Below, piece by piece: positions 17,996 to 25,266 of a DNA stretch of 64,000 bases (the first letter of the stretch is position 1; every line of letters begins with the position of its first letter). The stretch lies in contig NZ_WTFT01000004.1 of assembly GCF_009861505.1 (NCBI RefSeq), positions 422,403-486,402 on the forward strand, given 5' to 3'. Below the pieces are notes generated by a model that was not told the DNA's origin, did not search any database, and saw only the letters and a list, made by a program, of their open reading frames with translations. The position numbers and the translations under genes are program-made. Origin of the DNA: Pseudomonas izuensis (lineage in GTDB: Bacteria; Pseudomonadota; Gammaproteobacteria; Pseudomonadales; Pseudomonadaceae).

Positions 17996-18334
17996 ATGCG
18001 TTTGATAAGGAATGTCGACAAGGGCTTTGAACAAACAGAAAGCCCCAGCACTGCCGCCCGATGGGTGAACGACGCGCTGATGCGAGGTCGCCACAACATC
18101 GAAGGACTCGCTAATTTGGGGAACCCCTCCCGCATCAGCAGCGACTTCGAAATTGTCGAGGCCGTCCGCAAGGGTGATTTGCTGTTGGTAAAGGAACGTC
18201 TTGCCAGCTCAGGCGGTGGCTTCATTGCCAGATCAGCGCCAGCACCCACACCTGAACCTGTCTACATCCCCCCAAAAGATCCATGGCCGCAGGCCAAGCC
18301 TCGCGACGATCAGATTTTTGTGGAACGTCGATAA
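17996..18334 (+). pseudogene. N-terminal fragment of a frameshifted S-type pyocin-like protein
   Basis: The ATG at 17996 follows AAGGGA by 5 bases. The frame encodes 112 residues: a helical domain, a Pro-rich linker with [20 protein letters not shown], and then VERR and stop. The PPxDPW...RDDQIF linker is typical of the entry to the S-type pyocin domain. The rest of that domain continues in the +1 frame just downstream. Dropping one base at the T5-G run (18315-18320) joins DDQIF to WNVDKTALEAKL and gives a single protein of about 285 residues. The N-terminal domain is too short for a normal pyocin receptor-binding module, so the delivery route is unknown. It could be a real frameshift or a sequencing error. 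Confidence 0.65.
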
Positions 18335-18860
18335 AACCGCGTTGGAGGCCAAGCTCAACGGCATCACAATTCTGTGGACACCCCAGCGCGGCCCACTGGG
18401 ACAGATGCCACAGCTGATCTACCCCGACAGCAGCGGTGAACAGCTCAGCACCATCCTGGTACACCCGATCCCGGAAAACACGGACAGCCAACTCGAAGGC
18501 CTCCCCGGAGAAGACATCACTACCGACGACTGTATTCTGGTGTTTCCAGCAGACACCGGGCTGAAGTCGATGTATGTGGTGTTTGCCCGGCCTATTGGCG
18601 GCGATCACAACTATCACCCAGCTCCCAAAGGGCTGACAGCTTTCCCAGATGCCACACGCGCAAAACAAATGTCGAGCGTCCAAGGCGGCGGCAAAAAACG
18701 AAGTCGCTGGAAAGATCGCAAGGGCAGAATTTATGAATGGGATTATGAGAACGGCAGAATTGAACTCTACGATAAACAAGGTAAGCATTTAGGAGAGTTC
18801 AACCCCGAAACGGGAGAACGAACAAAGGATGCCGAACCAGGGCGGACCACAACAAAGTGA
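18201..18860 (+). pseudogene. S-type pyocin domain with colicin E3-like 16S rRNase C-terminus (frameshifted part)
   Basis: The open frame begins at a TTG without a ribosome site. The meaningful part starts near 18321. It contains the end of an S-type pyocin domain (ITILWTP, ILVHPIPENTD, CILVFPADTGLKSMYVVFAR), then a cytotoxic domain matching colicin E3: DHNYHPAPK, GGGKKRSRWKDRKGRIYEWD, GKHLGEFNPETGE. Colicin E3 cuts 16S rRNA in the decoding centre, so this would be a ribosome-inactivating nuclease. With the upstream fragment it makes one frameshifted gene. Without the frame repair the toxin has no credible start. A small acidic immunity-like gene follows 15 bases later. Confidence 0.72.
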
Positions 18861-18875
18861 TATCGGAGAGCAATA

Positions 18876-19115
18876 ATGTTTTTAGAGATTACGGGCTTTC
18901 TTGCAGGCAAAAACGAAGACGATTCGATCAAATTTGAGCTCGACGTTAGTCCAGAATTTGAGCAAGCGGTTATGCACATATTGGGTTGGGATAGCTTGGC
19001 GGCGGAAGCTAACGGCGAACTTCCACTAACCGACGGACAGGTCCAACAATTGGAAATTGCGATCCAACAGTCATTACCGAAAGAATTGGAGCTATTCATC
19101 GGAGTACGGGCATAG
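18876..19115 (+). CDS. Probable immunity protein for the pyocin-type rRNase
   Basis: The 79-residue protein is strongly acidic (15 Asp/Glu against 4 Lys/Arg), as expected for a protein that binds a basic nuclease domain. It begins with ATG 18876 after CGGAGAG and lies directly after the colicin E3-like domain, the usual place of the immunity gene. Length is similar to the 80-90 residues of E3/cloacin immunity proteins. I cannot show sequence similarity to that family, so function is inferred from position, size and charge. It is intact although the toxin gene is broken. Confidence 0.65.
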   Translation: MFLEITGFLAGKNEDDSIKFELDVSPEFEQAVMHILGWDSLAAEANGELPLTDGQVQQLEIAIQQSLPKELELFIGVRA

Positions 19116-19117
19116 CA

Positions 19118-19252
19118 GAGTCACCCGATTCCGGAAGACCATTAGCCTTCAGCATTGAGATCCCTGCCGACGTGTTCGATATGTTGGCAGAGCTAATGGC
19201 CTGGCGTGAGCCGGAAGATGCCATTTATGAATACGACCTGTCGCCAGAATAG
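19118..19252 (+). pseudogene. Orphan C-terminal coding fragment
   Basis: A frame with protein-like composition (PLAFSIEIPADVFDMLAEL, then MAWREPEDAIYEYDLSPE and TAG at 19250-19252) begins right after the immunity gene in another frame and has no start codon with a ribosome site. It looks like the tail of a small acidic protein, perhaps a second immunity or partner gene that lost its front. From 19253 to about 19430 I see no gene, only AT-richer sequence. Confidence 0.4.
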
Positions 19253-19430
19253 GTAAGTCGCCTTGAAAGCATGACTGGAAGGTCCTTCAACAGCCCTGAC
19301 TTCATCTTTCAGCTGTCTTGTTCCGCTTAAATACAATTATCGTGGCACGCGCCTTAACGCCAAACTCTGCCCGCGCAAACTTACGCGAACATAGTTCAGC
19401 AAAGCTTGGTGCGCTATCTATCGAAATGAA

Positions 19431-19465
19431 AAAGCCTCAGGCTCGTGGGGTCTGGAGCTTTTTTA
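19431..19465 (+). terminator. Probable terminator after the pyocin/immunity remnant
   Basis: AAAAGCCTCAG pairs with CTGGAGCTTTT across an 11-base loop with one mismatch and one wobble, and is followed by a T run. It would end + strand transcription from the pyocin region. Confidence 0.5.
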
Positions 19466-19470
19466 GGCGA

Positions 19471-19496
19471 AAAAAAACCGCCAAAGCGGTTTTTTG
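19471..19496. terminator. Bidirectional terminator
   Basis: ACCGC-CAAA-GCGGT is flanked by an A run on the left and a T run on the right, so it can act in both directions. It sits immediately after the stop of the minus-strand acidic protein gene. Confidence 0.8.
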
Positions 19497-19724
19497 TCAT
19501 TCCGTCGTCCAATCAAACTCGTCGTACTCATCATCCTCGTCGTCCTCGAACTCTTCCCCTTCAAGAACGTCCTCTTCCTCAACCTCACCCTCTTCCGGCT
19601 GATTCAGCAGAAAATCCTTACGACTCTCGGTAATCGCGCGCCGAAGTTCTTCGCCCTTTTCCGGGCAGTTGAGCATTTGGGCGATGCGGTCGATTTTTTT
19701 TGCCACGGTTTCCTCCAACCCCAT
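19497..19724 (-). CDS. Small protein with a highly acidic C-terminal tail
   Basis: The 75-residue protein has a helical N-terminal half (KKIDRIAQML, GEELRRAITESRKDFL) and a C-terminal tail that is almost all Glu/Asp with a few aromatic residues (EEFEDDEDDEYDEFDWTTE). It starts at ATG 19724, and a strong bidirectional terminator follows its stop. No family function is known to me. The tail could mimic nucleic acid or bind a basic partner. The open frame on the opposite strand is Ser/Pro-rich low complexity and is not a gene. Confidence 0.7.
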   Translation of the reverse strand: MGLEETVAKKIDRIAQMLNCPEKGEELRRAITESRKDFLLNQPEEGEVEEEDVLEGEEFEDDEDDEYDEFDWTTE

Positions 19725-19787
19725 CGGCGATGGCTTGATAGTGCGCGCTTTCGGGCGCGGATGCCAAATCGCCGAGGGTTGCAGGGA

Positions 19788-20402
19788 TTAGTTTTTTTGC
19801 AGGGCCTTGAGTCGGGTGGTGAGGTTTTCATTGGGGAAGCGTTTGTGCAGGTCTGCCAGCAGCTTGTCGGCGGCTTGCGTCTGTCCGGATTTTTGCAGGC
19901 GCAGGACTTCGCGTAGCTGCTCGTCCAGCGATTTCACCGGTGCCGCTGCGCGCTTGCTGACTTTGGCTTCGTCCGCCATGTCGGCGCTGAAGGATTCGCT
20001 TTGAGCAGGGGCTGCCGATTCCGCCATGGGCGCTGCGGGTACAGGCATTGCGCCGGCCGGGGCAGCGAGTGGGCGGGCAACTGCCGACTCGGCTTCTTGT
20101 CTGGCAACCGGTGCGGAGGCTTTGGGTGCAGGCGCGAAGTCGTAGCTCGGTACGGGCTCGGGTGAGCGTTGTACCAAAGCCAGCATCAACGCGACCCCGA
20201 CGAGGCTGGCGAATGCCACTTGCCAGCGGGGTTTCTGGCAGGCGTGAACCCAGCGTTGCCACAGGGTTGGCTTTGGTGCGGGTACTTCGCGCTGCGCGGT
20301 GGCCAGGATGAAGGCGTCCAGATGCGCCGGTGGTTCGCCGCTTTTGTGTTCACGATAATGTCCGAGCACTTGCTCTTCGGGTGTCGGGCGGGCGTCAGTC
20401 AT
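19788..20402 (-). CDS. Probable membrane-bound anti-sigma factor
   Basis: The 204-residue protein starts at ATG 20402, overlapping the sigma factor stop. A 60-residue cytoplasmic N-terminus (HYREHKSGEPPAHLDAFILA) precedes one membrane helix (about 61-77), an Ala/Pro-rich periplasmic linker, and a C-terminal helical domain resembling one TPR (KSLDEQLREVLRLQKSGQ). There is no zinc-binding HxxxCxxC motif, so it is not a classical ZAS anti-sigma. Its coupling to the ECF gene and its topology make control of that sigma factor the likely function. Confidence 0.75.
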   Translation of the reverse strand: MTDARPTPEEQVLGHYREHKSGEPPAHLDAFILATAQREVPAPKPTLWQRWVHACQKPRWQVAFASLVGVALMLALVQRSPEPVPSYDFAPAPKASAPVARQEAESAVARPLAAPAGAMPVPAAPMAESAAPAQSESFSADMADEAKVSKRAAAPVKSLDEQLREVLRLQKSGQTQAADKLLADLHKRFPNENLTTRLKALQKN

Positions 20403-21010
20403 GTCAGTTCCTCCTCGGCCAGCAGCCGACGCAGTTTTTGCTGGGCGTAACGCAAGCGGCTCTTGACGGTTTCCAGCGGTGTTTCGGTGAGGGTGGCGAT
20501 CTGCGGCAGGTCGAGATCGCTGTAGGCGCGCAGCAGGAACACTTCGCGCTGGTCGGCGGGCAACGCTTGCAAGGCGGCTTCGAGGCGCTGGCTGTCGCGG
20601 CTCAGGCTCAGCAGTTGCTCGGGATCGGATGTGTCGTCGGCCAGAGCATGGGTCTGTTCCTCGTAAATGTCGTGCAGCGGTTGATGGACACCGTGCTTGC
20701 GCCAGTGATCGATCAAGCGGTTGCGGGCAATCTGGTACAGCCAGGTACGAAAAGTCGCCCGGCCTTGTGGCTGGCTGCCGCTGCGGATCAGGCTCAACCA
20801 GGTTTCCTGATACACCTCCTCGGCCCGCTCCGCGCTGCCACTGAGCCCCAGCAGAAACCGGTACAGCCCCTGACGGTGGCGTGCGTACAGAATCTCGAAC
20901 GCCGCGCCGTCGCCCTCGCGATAACGGGCCAGCAACGATTCGTCGCTACTGGCCTCATGGCTGTTCGCAGGCGCGAACAGCTGGCTGATGAACCCCTTGA
21001 GTCGGCTCAC
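20399..21010 (-). CDS. ECF (sigma-70 family) RNA polymerase sigma factor
   Basis: The 203-residue protein shows region 2 (FEILYARHRQGLYRFLLGL, then FRTWLYQIARNRLIDHWR) and region 4 (LPADQREVFLLRAYSDLDLP, ETVKSRLRYAQQKLRRLL), with no region 1 or 3. The start is a GTG whose G is shared with the TAG of the upstream vWA gene (GAATAGTGAG), so it is translationally coupled to it. The following gene overlaps by 4 bases and encodes the likely anti-sigma factor. ECF sigma factors of this layout normally switch on their own operon when an envelope signal releases the anti-sigma. Confidence 0.93.
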   Translation of the reverse strand: MSRLKGFISQLFAPANSHEASSDESLLARYREGDGAAFEILYARHRQGLYRFLLGLSGSAERAEEVYQETWLSLIRSGSQPQGRATFRTWLYQIARNRLIDHWRKHGVHQPLHDIYEEQTHALADDTSDPEQLLSLSRDSQRLEAALQALPADQREVFLLRAYSDLDLPQIATLTETPLETVKSRLRYAQQKLRRLLAEEELT

Positions 21011-22713
21011 TATTCAATCCGTCGTTCAGTGGCGGTTGGATTCGATGCCGTGGTGCTGCGCAGGCTCTGCGCCAGTTCCACCAACTGCACGAACTCGCTG
21101 CGCAGGCCGAAGCGGTCATCGCCTCGTGCGCCACGGGCCAGCGTTTCGGTGTCTTTTAGACTGAATTCGCCGGTGTAGCGACCATCCTTGAGCTGTTGGG
21201 AAAACGCGGCGACGGCAGCGGCAAAGCGCAGGTCGTCACTGGCGGGTTTCACGCTATCGGTGATGGGTCGTTCGATCAGGCGACTATTCCCACCTTCCGG
21301 CAGCTGATATCGCACACGCAGCATCGCCCATTCCCCGTTCTTGCCGGAAACCACGGCGCCCCGTTTGCCATAGCGCAGTGGCTCCAGCCAGCCCTTCTCG
21401 CCCGTGGGGACAATTTCGTACAGTGCCGTTACCGTATGTCCTGCCCCGATTTCACCCGCATCGACTTTGTCATTGCTGAAATCCTCACGTTTCAATGCGC
21501 GGTTTTCGTAACCCAACAGCCTGTATTCACTGACCTGCGCCGGATTGAACTCCACTTGCAGCTTCACGTTTTTTGCCACCACCTCGAGGGTCGAGCCGAG
21601 TTGATCCACCAGCACCTTGCGCGCCTCGCGCAGGTTGTCGATGTAGGCATAGTTGCCATCGCCGGCGTCGGCCAGTTGTTCCATCAGGTGTTCATTGTAG
21701 TTATCCACACCAAAACCCAGGGTGGTCAGGGATACGCCGGTCTTGCGTTTATCCACAGCCATTTGCTTGAGGCTATCGAAGTCGCTGATGCCGACGTTGA
21801 AGTCTCCGTCGGTGGCCAATAGCACGCGGTTGATGCCCTTGGGGATAAACGCTTGCTGTGCCATTTGATACGCCAATTCGATGCCCGAGGCTCCGGCGGT
21901 GGAGCCGCCAGCCGACAATTGGTCGATGGCTGTACGAATCTTCGCTTTTTCCCGCCCGGAAGTGGGCTCCAGCACCACACGGGATTCTCCGGCATAGACC
22001 ACCAGTGACACCCGATCCTGTTCGCGCAGTTGATCGACCAGCAATTTCAGCGTGCTTTTGACCAGCGGCAGACCCTCGCGGCGGTCCATGGAGCCGGACA
22101 CGTCCACCAGAAACACCAGGTTCGCCGGGGCCAGTTCCGCCACTGCACGGTCCGACGCCTTGATGCCGATGCGCAGCAAGCGGGTATGCGGGTTCCATGG
22201 CGACTCCGCCAGTTCGGTGGTCACGCCGAAGGGCGAGCCATCCGTGGGCAAGGCGTAGTCGTAAGGGAAGTAATTGACCATTTCCTCCAGACGCACCGCG
22301 CCTTCCGGTGGCAGGCGCCCCTGATTGAGCAAGCGACGGACATTGGCGTAGGCGCCGGTATCGACGTCGGCGCTGAAGGTTGAGACCGGTGCTTCGGCGA
22401 CGCTGTGGATCGGGTTGTCGGCCAGGGCCTGATATTGCTCACGCTGTTCGTCGCGATAGCCTTGTGGATAAGTCTCACCGGCCGGCATTGGCGCGAAACC
22501 GGGCGTCGCGCGGACGCTACGCTTGGCCATCGCAGCATCGGCCATGGGCGCTTCGTATTCCACCAACGCTTCGGTTTTCAACTCAGTCTGGGCCGGTGGC
22601 GGCACCGCCGCGGACTCGGGTTTGGACGAAACACCGCAACCGGCCATTGCCAGCAGCAGCCCAGTGGCGAAACCCTGGGCGGCCGGGCGGAGAAAATGCA
22701 GAGGAAGGAGCAT
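21010..22713 (-). CDS. vWA domain lipoprotein, YfbK family
   Basis: The 567-residue protein has a lipobox LAMAGC (Cys 26), then a linker and an N-terminal conserved domain (DVDTGAYANVRRLLNQG and MVNYFPYDY), which mark the YfbK-type vWA family. The vWA domain has MIDAS DVSGSM at about residue 204. A C-terminal conserved domain (RYQLPEG) follows. It is the first gene of a vWA/ECF sigma/anti-sigma operon with 1-base and 4-base overlaps, so it may be the sensor or a main output of that regulon. It is unrelated in family to the two vWA proteins of the srf operon. Confidence 0.88.
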   Translation of the reverse strand: MLLPLHFLRPAAQGFATGLLLAMAGCGVSSKPESAAVPPPAQTELKTEALVEYEAPMADAAMAKRSVRATPGFAPMPAGETYPQGYRDEQREQYQALADNPIHSVAEAPVSTFSADVDTGAYANVRRLLNQGRLPPEGAVRLEEMVNYFPYDYALPTDGSPFGVTTELAESPWNPHTRLLRIGIKASDRAVAELAPANLVFLVDVSGSMDRREGLPLVKSTLKLLVDQLREQDRVSLVVYAGESRVVLEPTSGREKAKIRTAIDQLSAGGSTAGASGIELAYQMAQQAFIPKGINRVLLATDGDFNVGISDFDSLKQMAVDKRKTGVSLTTLGFGVDNYNEHLMEQLADAGDGNYAYIDNLREARKVLVDQLGSTLEVVAKNVKLQVEFNPAQVSEYRLLGYENRALKREDFSNDKVDAGEIGAGHTVTALYEIVPTGEKGWLEPLRYGKRGAVVSGKNGEWAMLRVRYQLPEGGNSRLIERPITDSVKPASDDLRFAAAVAAFSQQLKDGRYTGEFSLKDTETLARGARGDDRFGLRSEFVQLVELAQSLRSTTASNPTATERRIE

Positions 22714-22754
22714 GGGGGCTGACCTCAGGAGGAAGTTGATCCATTCATCCTCTG

Positions 22755-22785
22755 AGACGGACAGCCCAAATGCTTCGGGTTAACC
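22755..22785 (-). promoter_or_regulatory. Possible ECF-type promoter upstream of the vWA/sigma operon
   Basis: On the minus strand GTTAACCC (-35 AAC-like, inside the palindrome CGGGTTAACCCG) is followed after about 19 bases by CCGTCT (-10 CGTC-like). The spacing is a little long. This would allow auto-activation by the ECF sigma encoded in the operon. Confidence 0.3.
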
Positions 22786-22801
22786 CGCGCGAAAAAATCT
22801 T

Positions 22802-23365
22802 TCAGCGGTGATAACGCCGCACCACGCTGCTGTTTCTCAGCACATGGCCTTTGATTTTTTCCAGCAGCTGCGCGCGGGTCAGGCCGGCGGGCAAGGCATC
22901 CGGGGCCAGGTCCAGGGCGTAGATCTGGATGATGTAATGGTGTGCACTGTCGCCAACCGGTGGGCAAGGACCGACATAACCCGTGGTGCCTTTACTGTTG
23001 GTGCCACCCACACCTTCGAGCGCGGATTTGGCGCCGACACCGGCCGGAATCTGGCGGGTGGCGGCCTTGATGCCGTAATGAATCCAGTGATCGCTGCCCT
23101 GCCCTTTCTGACCATCCGGGTCGTGCATGACGATGGCGTAGCTCAGCGTGCCGGTCGGGCCGCTGTTCCAGCTCAACGCCGGCGAAAGATTTTTCCCGCC
23201 GCAACCCTGGGCATCGCTGGCGGCGGCCGAAGTGAACAAACGGTCATCCGATACGCCTGGGATGTTCAGGGTGAAACGTTCCTGGGCCGCCTGCGCCGGA
23301 AATTGCACGCAAAGGGCGACTGCTACTGCCGCCAGCCAAGGGTTCAGAGAGGTCAATCGGGTCAT
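22802..23365 (-). CDS. YbhB/YbcL family PEBP (Raf kinase inhibitor-like) protein, exported
   Basis: The 187-residue protein starts at ATG 23365 with a signal peptide cut near AQA. The PEBP fold is marked by NLSPALSWNSGPTG, VMHDPDGQKG and SDHWIHYGI, the usual ligand-pocket motifs, and by the late segment HHYIIQIYALD. Bacterial members are often periplasmic, and their ligand is generally unknown. A longer upstream frame exists, but it has no signal-like start and would run into the divergent gene's promoter region. It is divergent from the Rieske oxidoreductase gene with a 139-base gap. Confidence 0.9.
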   Translation of the reverse strand: MTRLTSLNPWLAAVAVALCVQFPAQAAQERFTLNIPGVSDDRLFTSAAASDAQGCGGKNLSPALSWNSGPTGTLSYAIVMHDPDGQKGQGSDHWIHYGIKAATRQIPAGVGAKSALEGVGGTNSKGTTGYVGPCPPVGDSAHHYIIQIYALDLAPDALPAGLTRAQLLEKIKGHVLRNSSVVRRYHR

Positions 23366-23504
23366 ACCGGAGCACCTTAAGCGGGTGGGGCCGTCGTCGG
23401 CGTGCAAACTATAGCTGGACCGTTCGCGCCGTGGCAGTGGGATTTGGCTGAACCTCAAGAATAGGGCCAAACTCTTAAGTGAAACGCCTGCCTGGAGAGC
23501 GATC

Positions 23505-25025
23505 ATGACCCTGCATCGCGTCGCCCGTTTCACCGATGTCCCCGAAAACCGTGGCCTTGAAGTCAAGATCGAGGACAGCAAAATCCTCCTGCTGAAAGTC
23601 GGCGATCAATTGCGTGCCTATCAAGGCGAATGCCCTCACGCCGGGGCGCCGCTGGCCGAGGGCGCGCTTTGCCATGGACGCCTGACCTGCCCGTGGCACA
23701 AGGCTCAGTTTCGCATCGAAGACGGCGGATTGTGTGAACCGCCAGCCCTCGACAGCCTCAAGCGCTACCCGCTCGAAGTGCGTGACGGCGAGGTCTGGGT
23801 TGACGATCAACCACTGGCGGATGCCCACACGCCGCCGGCCGATGACGAGCGTACCTTCGTGATTATCGGTGCCGGCGCCGCCGGCACGGCAGCGGCGGCG
23901 GCATTGCGGGAAAAAGGCTTTGGCGGGCGAGTGCTGTTGATCGACCGGGAAACCGGTGCCGGTTACGACCGGACGGTATTGAGTAAATTCGTGATCTCCG
24001 GGGAGACGCCGCCGGACGACGTCCCAACCCTGCGCGATGAAGATTTTTATAGAGAGCAACGCATCGAGCGAATCACCGCTGAAGTGACGAACCTGGATGC
24101 CGAAAACCAGACACTGCAACTGAGCGACGGCCAATCGCTCGATTATGACGCCGCGCTGCTGGCAACCGGCGGCACGCCAAAACCACTGGCCCTGCCCGGT
24201 GCCGACCTGCCGCACGTGTTTGTTTTACGCTCAAGGGATCATGCCCGACAGATCCTCGAAGGCGCTAAGCCCGGTCAGCGGGCGGTGATCATCGGCGACA
24301 GCTTCATCGCCATGGAATCCGCTTCGTCCCTGCGCCAATACGGCCTCGACGTTACCGTGCTTGCCCGTCAGCCGGTGCCGTTCGCCAGGCAGTTCGGCGA
24401 AACCGTCGGCAAGGCAATCCTTGCCCTGCATCAAGCCAATGGCGTGGTGTATACCCAGGGTGAAGCCTCGCAGATCCAAGGAACGGACAAGGTCGAAGCC
24501 GTGCGCCTGGACAATGGCCAACGGTTACCGGCGGATCTGGTGCTGGTCGGCATTGGCGTGAGCCCGGCGACCGAAGCGTTCACCGACCTGCCGAAGGAAA
24601 AAGACCACTCGCTGCGGGTCGATGGCGGCATGCGCGTGACCGACGGCCTCTGGGCGGCCGGTGATATCGCCACCTTCCCGCTCAACGGCCAGCCCCTGCG
24701 CATCGAACACTGGCGCCTGGCCCAGCAACAGGCGCGGATCGCCGCGGCGAACATGCTCGGTGGCGACGAGCACTATCTGGACGTACCGTATTTCTGGACC
24801 TGGCACTTCGGCAAAAACTACGACTACCTCGGCTACGCCCAGGCGTGGGATGAAGTCGAATTCAAGGGTGATCCTTTCAACCCGCCCTTTATCGGGTTGT
24901 TCGGCAAAAACGGCGTAGTGACGGCGGCCGTGGCCTGCGATGAAGAGCAGACCATGGCGATGCTCGCCGAACGGATGAAACAGCCGCTGCCGGTGGATGA
25001 GGCGTGGCGCTTGATTCGCGGATGA
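23505..25025 (+). CDS. Rieske 2Fe-2S / FAD-dependent oxidoreductase (AIFM3-like)
   Basis: The 506-residue protein joins an N-terminal Rieske domain to a pyridine nucleotide-disulfide-type reductase. Cluster ligands are C43/H45 in CPHAGAPL and C62/H65 in CPWHKAQF. FAD binding is at VIIGAGAAGTAAAAA (first Gly about 122). A second dinucleotide site for NADH is AVIIGDSFIAMESASSL. The motif LWAAGDIATFP is the usual second FAD contact. The domain order is that of AIFM3/Nfrl-type proteins. A physiological electron acceptor is not obvious from the neighbours. GGAGAG precedes the ATG by 6 bases. Confidence 0.92.
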   Translation: MTLHRVARFTDVPENRGLEVKIEDSKILLLKVGDQLRAYQGECPHAGAPLAEGALCHGRLTCPWHKAQFRIEDGGLCEPPALDSLKRYPLEVRDGEVWVDDQPLADAHTPPADDERTFVIIGAGAAGTAAAAALREKGFGGRVLLIDRETGAGYDRTVLSKFVISGETPPDDVPTLRDEDFYREQRIERITAEVTNLDAENQTLQLSDGQSLDYDAALLATGGTPKPLALPGADLPHVFVLRSRDHARQILEGAKPGQRAVIIGDSFIAMESASSLRQYGLDVTVLARQPVPFARQFGETVGKAILALHQANGVVYTQGEASQIQGTDKVEAVRLDNGQRLPADLVLVGIGVSPATEAFTDLPKEKDHSLRVDGGMRVTDGLWAAGDIATFPLNGQPLRIEHWRLAQQQARIAAANMLGGDEHYLDVPYFWTWHFGKNYDYLGYAQAWDEVEFKGDPFNPPFIGLFGKNGVVTAAVACDEEQTMAMLAERMKQPLPVDEAWRLIRG

Positions 25026-25051
25026 AGCCCGATCACCTGCACGACACCGCC

Positions 25052-25146
25052 CCCTGTAGGAGCTGGCTTGCCAGCGAAGGCGGTGGGTCAGTCGAGATAT
25101 TTATCGACTGGAAGAACGCATTCGCTGGCAAGCCAGCTCCTACAGG
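25052..25146. repeat. REP doublet
   Basis: Two inverted arms (CCTGTAGGAGCTGGCTTGCC and its complement GGCAAGCCAGCTCCTACAGG) flank a spacer that itself contains CAGTCGA and TCGACTG. It lies after the Rieske oxidoreductase gene. Confidence 0.9.
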
Positions 25147-25210
25147 TCTTTAAGTGGCTGTCGGTTGTGCTCAGTATCGAGAACACGCGTTTTCCAACAC
25201 CGGAAAGCAA

Positions 25211-25250
25211 AACGCCCGGCGCCTGCGTTGCGCAGAGGCCGGGCGTTGCG
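25211..25250 (-). terminator. Terminator of the DUF945 gene
   Basis: AACGCCCGGC (25211-25220) pairs with GCCGGGCGTT (25238-25247). On the minus strand the hairpin is followed by TTTTGCTTT. It lies 17 bases beyond the DUF945 stop. Confidence 0.75.
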
Positions 25251-25266
25251 GTGCAAGTCTCGGCTT

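Noticed and set aside
19318..19602. Ser/Pro-rich small plus-strand frame
   Set aside because: Low complexity arises because it runs antisense to the Glu/Asp-rich tail of the minus-strand protein, and it crosses a terminator.
23366..23581. Longer start for the PEBP gene
   Set aside because: The extension has no signal-like or family sequence and runs into the divergent gene; ATG 23365 gives a standard signal peptide.
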